From Klebsormidium nitens (lineage: Eukaryota; Streptophyta; Klebsormidiophyceae; Klebsormidiales; Klebsormidiaceae): 64,000 bases of DNA. Position 1 is the first letter of the stretch, and each line of letters begins with the position of its first letter. Shown piece by piece: positions 24,887-35,959 of the stretch. The translations under genes were made by a program, and so were the position numbers. The notes under the pieces are model-generated. The model made no database searches. It was not told the origin of the DNA and was given only the letters and a program-made list of their open reading frames with translations. The DNA is taken from NCBI GenBank assembly GCA_000708835.1, contig DF237431.1, forward strand, positions 1 through 64,000. The letters run 5' to 3'.

Positions 24887-27800
24887 CTAGGGTCCACTGT
24901 TTGCCCACTTTTTCACGGCTACTTTAAATAACATCCGAGGACCAGCCTTGTCCCCGAAAATCGAGTTCAACCAATCTTTATCATCAATCAACTCTTTCAG
25001 ACTCGCTTCATCCACTTCCCCAGATTCTAGACACGCAAGAACCTTGCTCCTCAGGGTCTCCTCCATATTCAAGGAGGCTACAAAGCTACGAAGGCTTTGT
25101 GGCAAGCTATACGACGAGCTTGAAGGACCGGGAACACTAGCAGTATTCGGCGGTCCATTAGCTGAAGTGTGAGCCTTGCTCTGGTCGCCTTTTGAGGTTT
25201 TCTCCTCGCTCTGATCTTTCTTCGCTTTCTTATATACCCTTAAGGCCCTTTTGTACGACTTCTGGACGTCATCGCTGCCAACCCAGGAACTGCCGAGGTC
25301 TCCGAAACCCAGAAAGTGAGCTTCCTTGCTCTTTGACTCTGCCTTCCTTCCTACCTTTCCGAGAGAGGCGCCGGATTCCGTTGAATCGTCATACCAGACC
25401 AAGCTTGTTTGAAAACCTTTTTCGGACAGAAGCATAAGGTCGTCTTTGATCCGGCGTATGATTCCTTTTGTGTCTTTAACGGCGCTCACTTTCTTTTCTC
25501 GTTTCTCCTCCTGAGCGCGTCGGCGGAAGCTTTTGACGTCGAAGCCGCACGTCTTGCACTTGTTTGCAGCGGACGGGACCAAACCGGGGCAAGGGGGTAT
25601 TGTATTGCTGGGGCAAGGGCGTTCCTTCGGAGCAACTTTCTTTGACTTGCGAGCGGGAGAAAGACCTGAAACGGCATGGATTGATACGTCAAGTTATGTG
25701 CGAGGCACTTCGCGCATAACGCTTAGAGCTCCAAAGAGGTTCTCTCGAGCCAGCTGGAAACGGAAAGGCCCGCTCGTTCGAGCTTGAGCATGCGCTCACA
25801 CAGAAGTCGGCAGCCAGAAAAGCATCGCAGGCTGCCTCAGACCACGAGCTGTCCGCAAGGATGTGGATCATTTCAGGTGGATGCCTTCAGTGATCATCCG
25901 AGGGGTTCGAGAAGTCTTTGCCCCAAATGACGTTCTTGGCAGCCCTCTAACTTCCCATCGCTAGCCAGTTTTTCTCTTTCCTGCCCCCGACTTCCTGACG
26001 AAGGAGTGTCCCCTTTTTGCAAGTTTCCACCGCTTTGAACGAGTCAAAGCATACAATGAACATTGAGAAGCGCGATGTGCCAACTTTTGGACCTCCGGTA
26101 GAGAGCCTAACAAAGGGATCACTTGCGGCGGACTTCTTTCTGGTGAACTCTCGTGAGATGACACCAGGGACTCACCAGGACTCGTTGATGGCTTCGGGGT
26201 TTCGTTCGCATGCCGGCTTGTTCTTCTTGGAGAAGTCCACCTTTCCCTCCTCTGTCCGGGGCTGCTTACTGGGGCTCCGGTCTCTGTACCAGACAGGGCC
26301 GAAAGAGAAACGAGGTTTGCAAGAAACGAAAGTGCACTGATTGGGAAGTGATGGCCAGTCGCAACATCGTTGAGATACAAACGACGCTGAAACCATATTG
26401 TTGAATTCTGAAGGTATCGCATCAACCACAATTGTCGACATCGAACCCCTTTTCTTGATCCACTTCCAGTTCCCCTTTTTGGGCCGGCATCAAATACCGT
26501 TTGAAACAGATCGAGGAGCGTAACTGGTCCTTAGGCGTGGGAGTTTCCAGCGTTAAAAAAGAGAGAAGTCCATATATGCTGCCCCTAGTCTAGGCTTGCC
26601 AGATGTTTGCAAGGTTCTCGGCTGAGTTGCTGGGCTGTGTAAATAAAGGATATACAATGACACCCAGAGTCCTCCCCAGTATTGGCTGACCCGAAGTCCA
26701 AAAGATCCGGTGTGAAGCATAATTGTTGGGCCCCTGATCATACGAAACCGTTTAGGACTGCCAACGGTAGGAACGGAACGGCTCTGATCTGCTTCAATTT
26801 TGAAGTAGCCACGGCCATTAGGAGGGACTTACGAGACGGTGGAAACGATGAAGGGGTAGGATCAGGCCCGGTCGGTCTCCGAGGAGACATCCGCCGCTCC
26901 TCTGCTTGGGGAATGTCCGCAGTCTGAGAAGGTCCCCCGCCTGGAGAGAAGAAACACCGGGCCAGGTTTAGAAAGGGGACGTACATCGTTGTCGAAGTTC
27001 GATCGCTGCGAACGAAGGCGCGCTCGGCCAGCCCAGCTCGCGCGATGAGCCTTAGAAGCTGGGCCAAGAAGAAACAGCTTGCTTATATCTCAAAATACCC
27101 AGAAAATAAAATGGAAATTGAAAGACTACATGATGCTGCCCGCACGGTTTAGCACTGCCAAGGCTTCCACAGCAAATTCCACTTTGCCCAATCATGGAGA
27201 AGAGGCCACACTTCTGATGTGCGCAACCATAGAAAGTCAAAGCCGAAACTCAAATAACTACCGCTATTTCCATTACGGGACATCTTAATAACGTAAGCGA
27301 GATCTGAACTGATGATGACAATGGCATTATTAATCTCCGCCTCCAGATCAGCTCAAATGATTGCTGAGATGCAGCGAGTAGGGGAACTGCACATGTAAGC
27401 GTTCTCCCTCACCTTCCTTCGCGGTTGACCCGGTGGTCTCATTTGCCTTTTCGGGAGATTGTCCTTTGTCCGCTCCCAAACCGGCGGACTGCGATAGCGG
27501 CTCCGCTCCTGAAAAACGGTGTTTCGGTTTAGAAGCGTGCGATGTGTGCATCGGTTTAGAAGCGTGCGATGTGTGCATCAAAAGCCAAGCCGGTGGATCA
27601 AACACAGATAGTTGCAGACTCTTCAAAAGCTCCAGCACGGGACTCCTTTCAAAGACGATAAAGAGTGGAAAAGGAGCAAAGGGGGAAACAAGGAGGTCAA
27701 GCAAATCCTGAAGGCTGATGGCTCATTCGCAACAGCTGCTCCAAGCTCCCGAGAGATTACTTACGAGAAGATGGAGTAGTAACCCCTTCGGGGCTCTCGG

Positions 27801-30033
27801 TCCGCTTTGATGTGCTAGGACCTTGTGCAGGACCGTTTGCAGCACTACGATGCATCTCGGGGAACAGAGACGCCCCTGAAGGAAAGGGTTGAGTGTTTAA
27901 AAGCGGACAGACTACCAAGTCAATGAAGTGGGGCAGGCCACCAGAATAATTAAGGTTACCCAAATCCCCCAAGTGCAGATATCTAACTATGGCGGCTCTA
28001 AATCTTATCACGAGGCACTCGACCGATTGGAGAACGACCTTGAGCACTACGAAGTGAAACAATCGAGCACAGCTTGAGCTTTCCGCAGGTCACAACTCAC
28101 GTGGTGACCTTCGGACAGAATGCACAGGCTGTGGAGCTGGTGACAAGCTCCGCCGGTTGGCTGCGGGAGATGTTGGCGAAGCACGAGCTCCCTTCTTGTC
28201 AGCTGCAAATAGTTGTAAACATGTTTGAGACTCTAATATATGGAACCAAGACCAGGCATCCACACAAGTCTCTTCTAGGGTAACTGTCTGCTTGAGATCT
28301 GCCCTACTAGAAAACCGAAAGAGAGTACTTCCTTGCTTGAATTCCACTGAAAACTGAGAGCCCGCAACAAGCCTGCTCAGATTGTCGAGTAACAAAATGC
28401 CCCTTGCCCCCTGCGCTCATGTCTTCTGCGAGGCCCAATAGAGGACCAGGTAAACAAGCAGACGTTTCGATAGAGAGCAAGCCAATTGGACATCAAACTG
28501 CTTCTACCTCGTGTGAGTCCGTTACTAAATCTCAGATGATCGTTACATCTAATTTGGAAGCAGTAGAAGGACAGATTGGCTGATGAAACACCTTTTCAAG
28601 AGAGCCCAGTTCATTGATACTTTGCAGCCCAAGAAACAATCAACCGGCCGCCCTTCGGGCCTTCAGTAGATAAAAGCTTTTGGATCAACTGGGAATTCGT
28701 TGCTTTACATACCCGAAGAGAACAGGGCCACCGGTATACAAAGAACATGCCTTTGCAGAGCAGTAGCTATTATAATAATTGAGTCTGCACGCAAGAATGG
28801 TGGCCACTCACCTGCGCCGCTTGGCTCCGTGTCTTTCGTTTTCCGCTTTGTCATCTTGCTCCGCTTCTTTTGTACGACTGATGGGGCACCTGCGCAAGCA
28901 AACCTCAAAGGGTGTGAACAAGCTGATCTGTGGACTGCCACAAACAAAAGCAACTTGACAGGCGACGGCGTCGTGCTTGAACAAGTTTGAGAAAGTCTCT
29001 TTGTCAATGGCAACTGCAACATGAAGTGAAGGTTCCCTGCTGGCATGTCTGCTTGTGCATTTGTTTTGCTGCCCAAAGCCTTGAACATCGGAAAGGAGAC
29101 ACTTGAGCTTGATTTGTAAGCATGTCACTGACCTGGCACCACCTCTTTATGACTCTTTCCCAACTCGCTCGCTTTTCGCTTTCTCCCCTGCGTTTCTGCA
29201 GTGAGCAAAACACCTGGATCAAAATCCAACCCTTTCTGCAATGGTCCTTCGAAACTTTGGAAGCTTACATCCTGTACATCGCATCCTCATCGCATACGAC
29301 GCGGCTGCCGTCGAAAACCGTCAAGCGAGTGACAATAGCATGCACCACTGGCATTCAGGTATTCAAGTTGGCCAACAGAATGTACAATGGCAAAGCATGT
29401 AAGACCGTGTTCCAACCTCCAGAAAGTTGTTTGTATGCTGTCTGGCGACGACTCGATTCTGTCACAGCATTGTGCAAGACGATACTGACAGCAAACGATG
29501 AATGCTGAGAGCTTTTTGAACTGATGCAATGGCCCGATTGTCGCTGACTGCTGACCTGCGCTGCCGTCACGTGCGGTGCCAGCTGCACACTCCTTCACAA
29601 AAGCTTGAAACCCGATTCTTTCATCTTTTTGAATACTTGAGACTTCCGCCATCTGCTTGTCATTGTATCCCAGTTTCTCCTGCAGCTTTTCCCAACAGTT
29701 GGGTGCTTCCTCCAAAGGCAAGCTTGCCACCTCCACGCTAATTGCTCTAAAGACGTTGGCCATGTGCACTAAGCTAACATTATGTTTCCTGTGTATCCTG
29801 GGAAATGAGTTAGCTGGTTTCCCAATCTTCTTCCAGTAGAACTTAATGTCATCCTCTGTGATTGACAATGAAATGTCCTCCTTAATGTTGGCGGAATGTG
29901 CTGCCATCCCGCTTCCCTGCTTCGTCTTGATTTCTGAGTGGGCAAACGTTGCGGCAACAACCCCAGCACCAGCAGCACATCCACCCAATCCTTGTACCGT
30001 GGTGCTAATTAATGCAGCATCAGATTGCTCCAA
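24887..30033 (-). CDS. Zinc-ribbon, SPRR-rich protein with C-terminal SAM-like domain (probable transposon accessory protein)
   Basis: Eight exons (30033-29556, 29213-29133, 28889-28812, 27875-27765, 27508-27413, 26940-26833, 26283-26176, 25665-24887) join in frame to 612 residues. All seven introns are phase 1 and the six internal exons are multiples of three, which supports the model. Exon 1 encodes a 159-residue, probably helical domain I do not recognise. Exons 2-7 encode a basic disordered linker with nuclear-localisation-like runs (GRKRKASEL, KKRSKMTKRKTKD) and repeated SPRR motifs (MSPRRPTG, TSPRRTSR). Exon 8 has a Cys-rich patch (CPS...CPGLVPSAANKCKTCGF) like a zinc ribbon, a charged region, then a 60-70-residue SAM-like end (LRSFVASLNMEETLRSKV through DKAGPRMLFKVAVKKW). 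It faces the KDZ transposase and shares its upstream repeat. A nuclear role with the transposase is inference. Confidence 0.7.
27524..27577. repeat. Exact 27-bp tandem duplication
   Basis: The unit TCGGTTTAGAAGCGTGCGAT plus GTGTGCA is present twice head to tail with no mismatch. It lies in an intron of the zinc-ribbon/SAM-like gene, about 15 bp upstream (in gene direction) of the acceptor at 27509. Perfect identity suggests a recent event. Confidence 0.9.
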
Positions 30034-30171
30034 GCAGGGAAGCTGGCGGCACCTTCTAGCTGGCCCACTCTGATTCTGAAGCCAAGCCTTCCCAGTCAGA
30101 TGGTTCAGATTGCATGCTGAGGGTCAGGCTGTGCCACCCAACATGTGAGCTGGGGTTCTCGATCTTAGTTA

Positions 30172-30321
30172 CCGTCGTCGTCGTCGGTTTCCAGAGGCAA
30201 AATCGGACGGTAACTCGAATTTCTATTTGGGGACTCTACCGTTTCAACTTGGTCGGTGTATCGATATCGATGCCTTGGACTTAACCGAGGAATCGTCCAT
30301 TTCAAAGGAGAGACTGGGTTG
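30172..30321 (-). repeat. Right copy of the ~150-bp inverted repeat
   Basis: Read on the minus strand, this copy follows the left copy at 18091-18245 almost base for base, including TCGGTTAAGTCCA, GCATCGATATCGAT and GACCAAGTTGAAACGGT. It ends 139 bp upstream of the ATG at 30033. Similarity fades quickly on both sides. Confidence 0.75.
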
Positions 30322-32707
30322 TCCTCAGAGACGATTTTGAATTTCCCACTTTTGAGATTTGACCGTTTCCTTTTGGACCCGGAGAAATCCTCGTATGAAC
30401 ACAAGAAACAATTGAATATGTGCCGAAGGTAATTATGAGACAGGCGCTTTGTAGAGCGTTTCTACTTATATTATCTTTTAATTCTAAATTGGTCCATTAT
30501 CCGATCCGCACAAAGATCTGCGGGTTCCGGAACCTAGATGAACGCCAATTTTATTCAAAACTTTCTAGCAGAAAATGACCATGCAGACTGCAGCTCAGGA
30601 GACGGTGCATGCACTCCCCGCATCCAAGAAGAAGGCTTAGGCAGGGACGATCGAGGTCGTCATTCATCACCCTGGGCCTAGGTAGCTGGACATCAGCTTC
30701 GAATTTCATAGCTGGCAAAAGGGCTCTGAAGGCGCTCATGCTCCTTGCAAAGCTGAGGGCCTTAATCGGAAGGACGGCTCTTGACCAGCAAAGGTTTAGA
30801 AAGCGTTCACAACTGTGGCTCCTGCACAAACGCGGTCCACACTCCTTGTGTGTGGACCGCACATGACCCTTAGTTGTTGAACAAACCCGAAGAGCAGTGA
30901 AGGTTCAGAGGCTGACAGAAGAGCTGTCAAGTAGTTCCACACCAGTCACATGCCGTTGCATGTCTTAGCCAGGGATGACAAGAAATAGCCTCCCGCTTTG
31001 GCGCATTCTGTGTAGGAAGCCTCCAGCTTAGGTTTTAGCCATCCTACCTCCAACCTTTCACTTCTTCCTTTGAAAACCTGCTGTAAAGCTGCAGCCAAAG
31101 CACTCTTGAGTTCTGTTACAGTCAGCTTAGCTCTAGCTATTCTGCATTTTAGGGATTTGCAGGGGAGGGGGCCTGTGAGGGATGGGGGCGCTGTGCTGCT
31201 GTCCCATACCAGAGGACTACTGGGAGGAGTATGGCCACCCAAACAGCCTTCAAAATTGTTTTGGCGTGCGCTACTGCTTCCGGTGGTGCATACGCGCTGT
31301 GAGCATGCCCACTGGTCTCCGTCAAGTCTGCTTCTCCTTATTAGCTTTTGTCTAGTTTGTCTTCAGGGCAGAAACCTGGAGGCTGCAGGGTTGAACACCG
31401 GAAGACAACATGGCTTCTCAATGGAGCTCTTTCTGTAGGAGCTGTGTACTTGGAATTTGAAAGTCCTTGACGTGAAGCACCGGCTCAATGGGTTGGAACA
31501 TGTAACTTCCACCAGCCGTTTTTGGAGAATCTATGAGAATCTGCTTGGAGTACGCTTTGCCTAATGCATTGCTGCAAGAGGTCCTTGGCAGACATGTCAT
31601 TCTTGGTCCTTGAGTCAAACAGGTATGGTTGGGTTCACCCTGTGTGCATCTGCAGCCCTTTGGAGAAGGCTGTTCCTACTTGTTTGTGGCATTCAATCCT
31701 TCCTACTTTGCTGATATTATAGAAACTTAAGAGAAGGAAGTAACGGTCTGCCCAGCTCGTGAAGAAGTTTCAGAACGGACGGACAAGTCCTGACTTTGGG
31801 TCTTCTTATGTTAGACCGCGTTGTCATTGTTGGCTGGGCGCCTCTTAGAATGTTTCTATCGATCCGACACCCCGTGGCGGCAGTCATTGTTTGAAATCAG
31901 CATTCATCGTTTTCCCCACAAGATCAGCTTTCTGGTCACATCCTAATCTGCGTCTTTGATGGCACTTCGATATCATGGCTGGCTCCGGTATCAGGGTCGA
32001 AAGGGCACTTTCTAGGAGACTTCCACCAATAGTTTTGCTACAGAAAACTGTTTGTTGCTCCTCTCAGGATCTGTCGGAGTCTTTCTTCAGAGTTTCTTGC
32101 TTTTGCCCAAGCTTAGGAACCAAGCAAGGGGCTGCTCAAATGAAGTCTTACAAGTTCCCGGTCGAATCTGTCACTGAAGCGGCGCAACAACGAGCTAGGC
32201 TCATTGGGTCCAATTATAGGATGCTGTCTAGTTTTTCCAATTTCTTAGAGAATCAAACATCAACAACTTGCTGGCTGGCTCCTGATTTTCTAATATCTAG
32301 TGCATATTTGCATCCGTAATGTTTGCCACCCCAATAACATGCCTACGGTCACCGTGCATCGAGACCCACGATACTGCTGCGCACATATAATGGGCCCTGT
32401 GCCGGGTGGCTGATCGTAGAACTGACAAAGGATCCCTTTCAACGTCCTCAAGCAGTACAAATGACGAATGATGTTCTAAAAAGGTCTTGATGGACTCCTT
32501 ATCATGCATCATCCCCCGAACAATCTTTCCGTCCGTGTCTTTGCAATACTGGACGCTCTTTTGACTCCTAAAATTCGTCGATCAGGCATACAAAGGATCG
32601 TTTGTGATGTTCTTTCCACTACAGTAACGATCCCGCTCAAGGGGCCTGCTATGGGCGCCTTATACTGCGAAAGTCGCCTCAGAGGCTTTCTCACCTTCTC
32701 TTTGCAG
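30322..32707. other. Mostly non-coding interval, probably including the 5' end of the RING gene
   Basis: Minus-strand frames at 30551-30862 and 30946-31242 have some coding-like composition but no recognisable domain and no linked exons. A short perfect stem, GTCCACAC paired with GTGTGTGGAC, lies near 30835-30857. The first exon or exons of the RING gene should be toward the right end; I could not identify them. Confidence 0.4.
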
Positions 32708-34851
32708 TATCGGACACTAATTGACCCCCAGAATGAGCACCGGCTAGGGGGATCCCCCATCCACGGAACCTCAGCCAGCCCCTCCGCCGTTCTCCTAAGC
32801 CCAACTCGGACTGACTCCACCAATCCGGACTCCTACCGCGCGCCCCCCATGCCGTTGCCATTTGACCATCGGAACCTTCGGCCGCGGGGGCCCACCGGAA
32901 AGGGGGGGTCGGATCGGCAGCAGGAGGGGGGGGAGGGGATGGCGCTGCTTCGGCGGGGGGTGGAAGTGGGCAGCGTGACTGCCCCGCCAAAAGCCGAGGA
33001 GACTGAGACGGAAGAGACGAAGAAGATGGCGAATATTAAGAGGAACACTTCGGTGATGTCGTTTACGGACGAGGAGTGCTGTCCGACGTGCTTGGATGGT
33101 GAGTGGGACACCTCAGCAGAAGAGAATTTCGCAAAAAGTCAACGTATTTTGCTGCATCTCGTGGCTTGCCTCTTCTCCTGCTTACGAGATCGAGCTCTTC
33201 TGCTCAATCAAATGTCCAAGATCCTCTGAACCTCGAGAGAACAAGAAAGAAGTCTGTAAGCAAGACAAGATGAGAACGACAGCTGGCAGTGCTGATTCAA
33301 CATGCTTGCACAGGGAAAGCGCTTTTGAAAAGTGACCAGGCGCGCTGTGCTGTCTCGTCGCTTACTTACCTATCATGCTAGCTCCGTGCACCGTTTCGAA
33401 GCCTCGTCGGCTAGAATATGTAAGTCCGGGCCTCGCTTATGTCATCACCGGTTCTCGCGCAGGCTATACCGAGGACAACCCGAAGATCCAGACGGCCTGC
33501 CTGCACCACTTTCATCTGAGTGAGACAATCCGTTTCCTTTCTGCCGGGGCTTAGCCCCGCCTTGCTCAATTACGACAGCCTGGAGTGCAGCAGCTTTTGT
33601 CAAGACGTATTGTGACGGCGTCCAGTTAGTTATGGGGACTCGAACCCCTCAACGGGGTTCCTCGAGTCCTGGCTCCGTTGTTGAAAGCGTAACGATTTGT
33701 ATTTCTCTAAACTAACGGAGAGCTTAAAACCGCCCTTCATGGTGACCAAGGTTTCTGGAAAGGTCCAAGTCTTGAATTGGACTTCATCTGAGTGCTGATC
33801 TGGACCGCTGAAACCTACAGGGGCGCCCATGCCCCGAACCCACTGTCAGGGTTTTGAGCCGGGCTGCTTGTTGCCAGCTCTAGTTGCAACTTTTGTCTCC
33901 TATTTAAGGCTCTGTCGTCATTTCTTGGTGCCCGGGTTGCAAGACATGTTATAGGGGTTAAAATAAGCTGTGTCTTTTCACTGTCAATATGTGAGGTGTG
34001 TGGTTTGCAAAAGAAGCCTGGGTCACAGAAAGGGTCGGATAGGCAACACGCCTGCAAGCGGCGGAAACGAGGCCTCCTTAGTGAATTGGACAAGTCTTGC
34101 AGCACGCTGCTGGTTTCTTCCATCCAACGCAACGTGTCTAGAAAGGAGGCAAGCGTCTTCTTGCACAGTGCTGTTGCGAAACGGGGCCTTACGGCATTCA
34201 CCAGATGCGCTTCCTCGTGCGCGGTTCTCCTACCCATGCGGGGAACTCAACACCACCAAACCCTGAATCCACTCACCGAGAAATATCGATGGCGCGTGCA
34301 GGTTGCATATACGAGTGGATGGAACGGAGCAACCGATGCCCCGTCTGTGACAAGGTACGTCGAAAAAGGAAGCAGCTTCGCTTTGTTGACTTGAGCAAAC
34401 CACCGCTACTTTATGCCTTCTGCTAGGGGCTACTTTCATAGACGTACGATTGGGTGTCCTGGAGCGAGAGGCCAGCGTCTCTGCCACCAAGGTTGCGCTG
34501 CTGTCCACTAGCACTGGTACATGAGTAGGGTCCTACGCGAATGTAGTGCTCCTGGATGCATGTAAAACGGCCCCACCGTAGCCCCATGCCTTTGATAGTG
34601 CATGGGCTTTTGAGAAGTCAAACATTGAACCTAAGCCTGCCTTCATCTCCCTCAAAGCTGCCTTTATTAGTCTCCATCTACTTGGACGAGACCCGAGTGT
34701 TCTCGATGGTGATGGGTTGCTGGACCTTATGCATTTCGAAGCTCGTCTCTCTGAATTTTCGGGCCCGCTTTCAAAAGGAGAATCGTTCAGAGGACGAGAT
34801 CGAGACATTTTATCCCGTTTTCTGCAGGAGATGATGTTCGATGAAAGGTGA
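32708..34851 (+). CDS. RING-H2 E3 ubiquitin-protein ligase (5' end incomplete)
   Basis: Four exons are in phase: 32708-33098, 33463-33519, 34302-34354, 34828-34851 (stop TGA). They encode a disordered segment with APPMPLPFDHR, then a C-terminal RING-H2 finger assembled across three introns: CCPTCLDG, then CLHHFHLSC, then RCPVCDK, ending EMMFDER. The Cys/His spacing (C-x2-C...C-x-H-x2-H-x2-C...C-x2-C) is complete, so the finger should bind two zinc ions and recruit an E2. The motif order, the PLPFD element and the short tail after the RING resemble small plant RING-H2 ligases such as the Arabidopsis RHB1A/At3g02290 group. The exon starting at 32708 opens in phase 0 after a TTTGCAG acceptor, so a 5' exon is missing from this model. 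Substrates cannot be inferred. Confidence 0.85.
33636..33669. repeat. Hairpin in a RING gene intron
   Basis: GGACTCGA and TCGAGTCC form the outer stem, with CCCC and GGGG forming an inner stem. The strand carrying GGGGTTCGAGTCCCC looks like a tRNA T-arm, but no matching acceptor or D-arm is present. It is therefore called only as a hairpin, possibly a tRNA-derived relic. Confidence 0.4.
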
Positions 34852-35959
34852 CGTGGACAAAAACGAGCACGCAAAGCATCCGCTTGGCTGCATTCGCCTG
34901 TGACCTGTAATTAATAGATTGATCTGAAACGCAGCAGCATGTTTGTACAGTCAAGCGGGCACTTATTGGCTCATCAAAGGGGTAGAAGCTGGATTTGGAA
35001 GAGGACACGTGTGGGAAGGGTTGGTAGGCTTCGGCGAGCCCATAGAACTCGCCTGTAGATTCGATCAAGTTCGTCGTGGATCACACAGTGCCCTCAAGCC
35101 AGCTGTATTATAAGCTTCCAAAAGGTACGCTTTGCGAAGATATAGGTGGACCGACCATATTGTATATCGTCATCTAGAGTGGGCTCGAAAGTGGATTGAG
35201 TTCCTATGCGTCCGTTTAACATCTTCACAATGCGGGATGCACACGTTCTGCGGGCAGATGCTGTAGTTTTAATCATAGGCGATCGTTGCCATTGGCGTCC
35301 ATCGTAATGATCTGTCTCAGCCAATATGACGAATTTGGCGAGCCGCCTCCACTGCTGGCACAGATTGTGCAGCTCATGCCAGCCCGTTGATTACTTAAGA
35401 TGCCAGATCAATCAGCTTGCAACGGAAATGCATATGCATGGTATCTAGAAACATATGGCTGCGCAATATGGTTGCAGTCGGGCCTTGCTCTGTTTATTTA
35501 TTGCTATAGCTTGAGTTGGGCCTTTCTGTAATTCACAAATCTCCTGATTCCATGTAGAAAGCATGACGATGCGAACTAGAGCTTTGTGATCTTGCAGAAT
35601 TCGCCAGTCAAGTCCGAGTTCTTAGCGTCAGTAACCTATATAGCTCGGCAGGACTGCCTGCATGCAGCTATGTGCATGGCAGTGTCCCGTTGCGCCAGGG
35701 ACGCGGAGACAACAAGCGGCACATGCATCCGACCTGCTCAGTCACGCAAGCCTGTTCGATAAGCATCAGGGGCTCAATCCTGAGTGTATCGGTGTCTTGC
35801 TCGCTCGATCTCCGCTCTGGCATGTCTATCCCCTGCTCGATCGTTGGTCCAAGTACTCCAGCGAGATTCCTGTGGGCTCGTTCCGCTTGCAATGATGCTT
35901 GCGGCGAGGGAAGCGCTCTCGAGCGAGTCTGCCTGCGGGTGAGAACCGCATCTTCGTAG
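34852..35959. other. Intergenic interval; no gene seen
   Basis: The interval separates the RING gene stop from the 3' end of the minus-strand Arg/Ser-rich gene. Its central part is A/T-rich, with only short unsupported open frames. Confidence 0.5.

Larger units (their letters stand above)
18091..30321. mobile_element. Probable two-gene KDZ-type DNA transposon bounded by inverted repeats
   Basis: The interval holds a KDZ transposase gene on the plus strand and a zinc-ribbon/SAM-like gene on the minus strand, transcribed toward each other. A ~150-bp sequence occurs in inverted orientation at both edges, each copy 140-200 bp upstream of the facing gene's ATG. Both predicted proteins end in a SAM-like domain. 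KDZ transposases are a known class of DNA transposons in fungi and green algae. Treating the second gene as part of the element is inference from this symmetry. True termini and target-site duplications were not found, so the outer limits are approximate. Confidence 0.55.

Noticed and set aside
33636-33669. Possible tRNA gene (T-arm-like GGGGTTCGAGTCCCC on the minus strand)
   Set aside because: No D-arm, anticodon arm or acceptor stem can be built at the right spacing; kept only as a hairpin.
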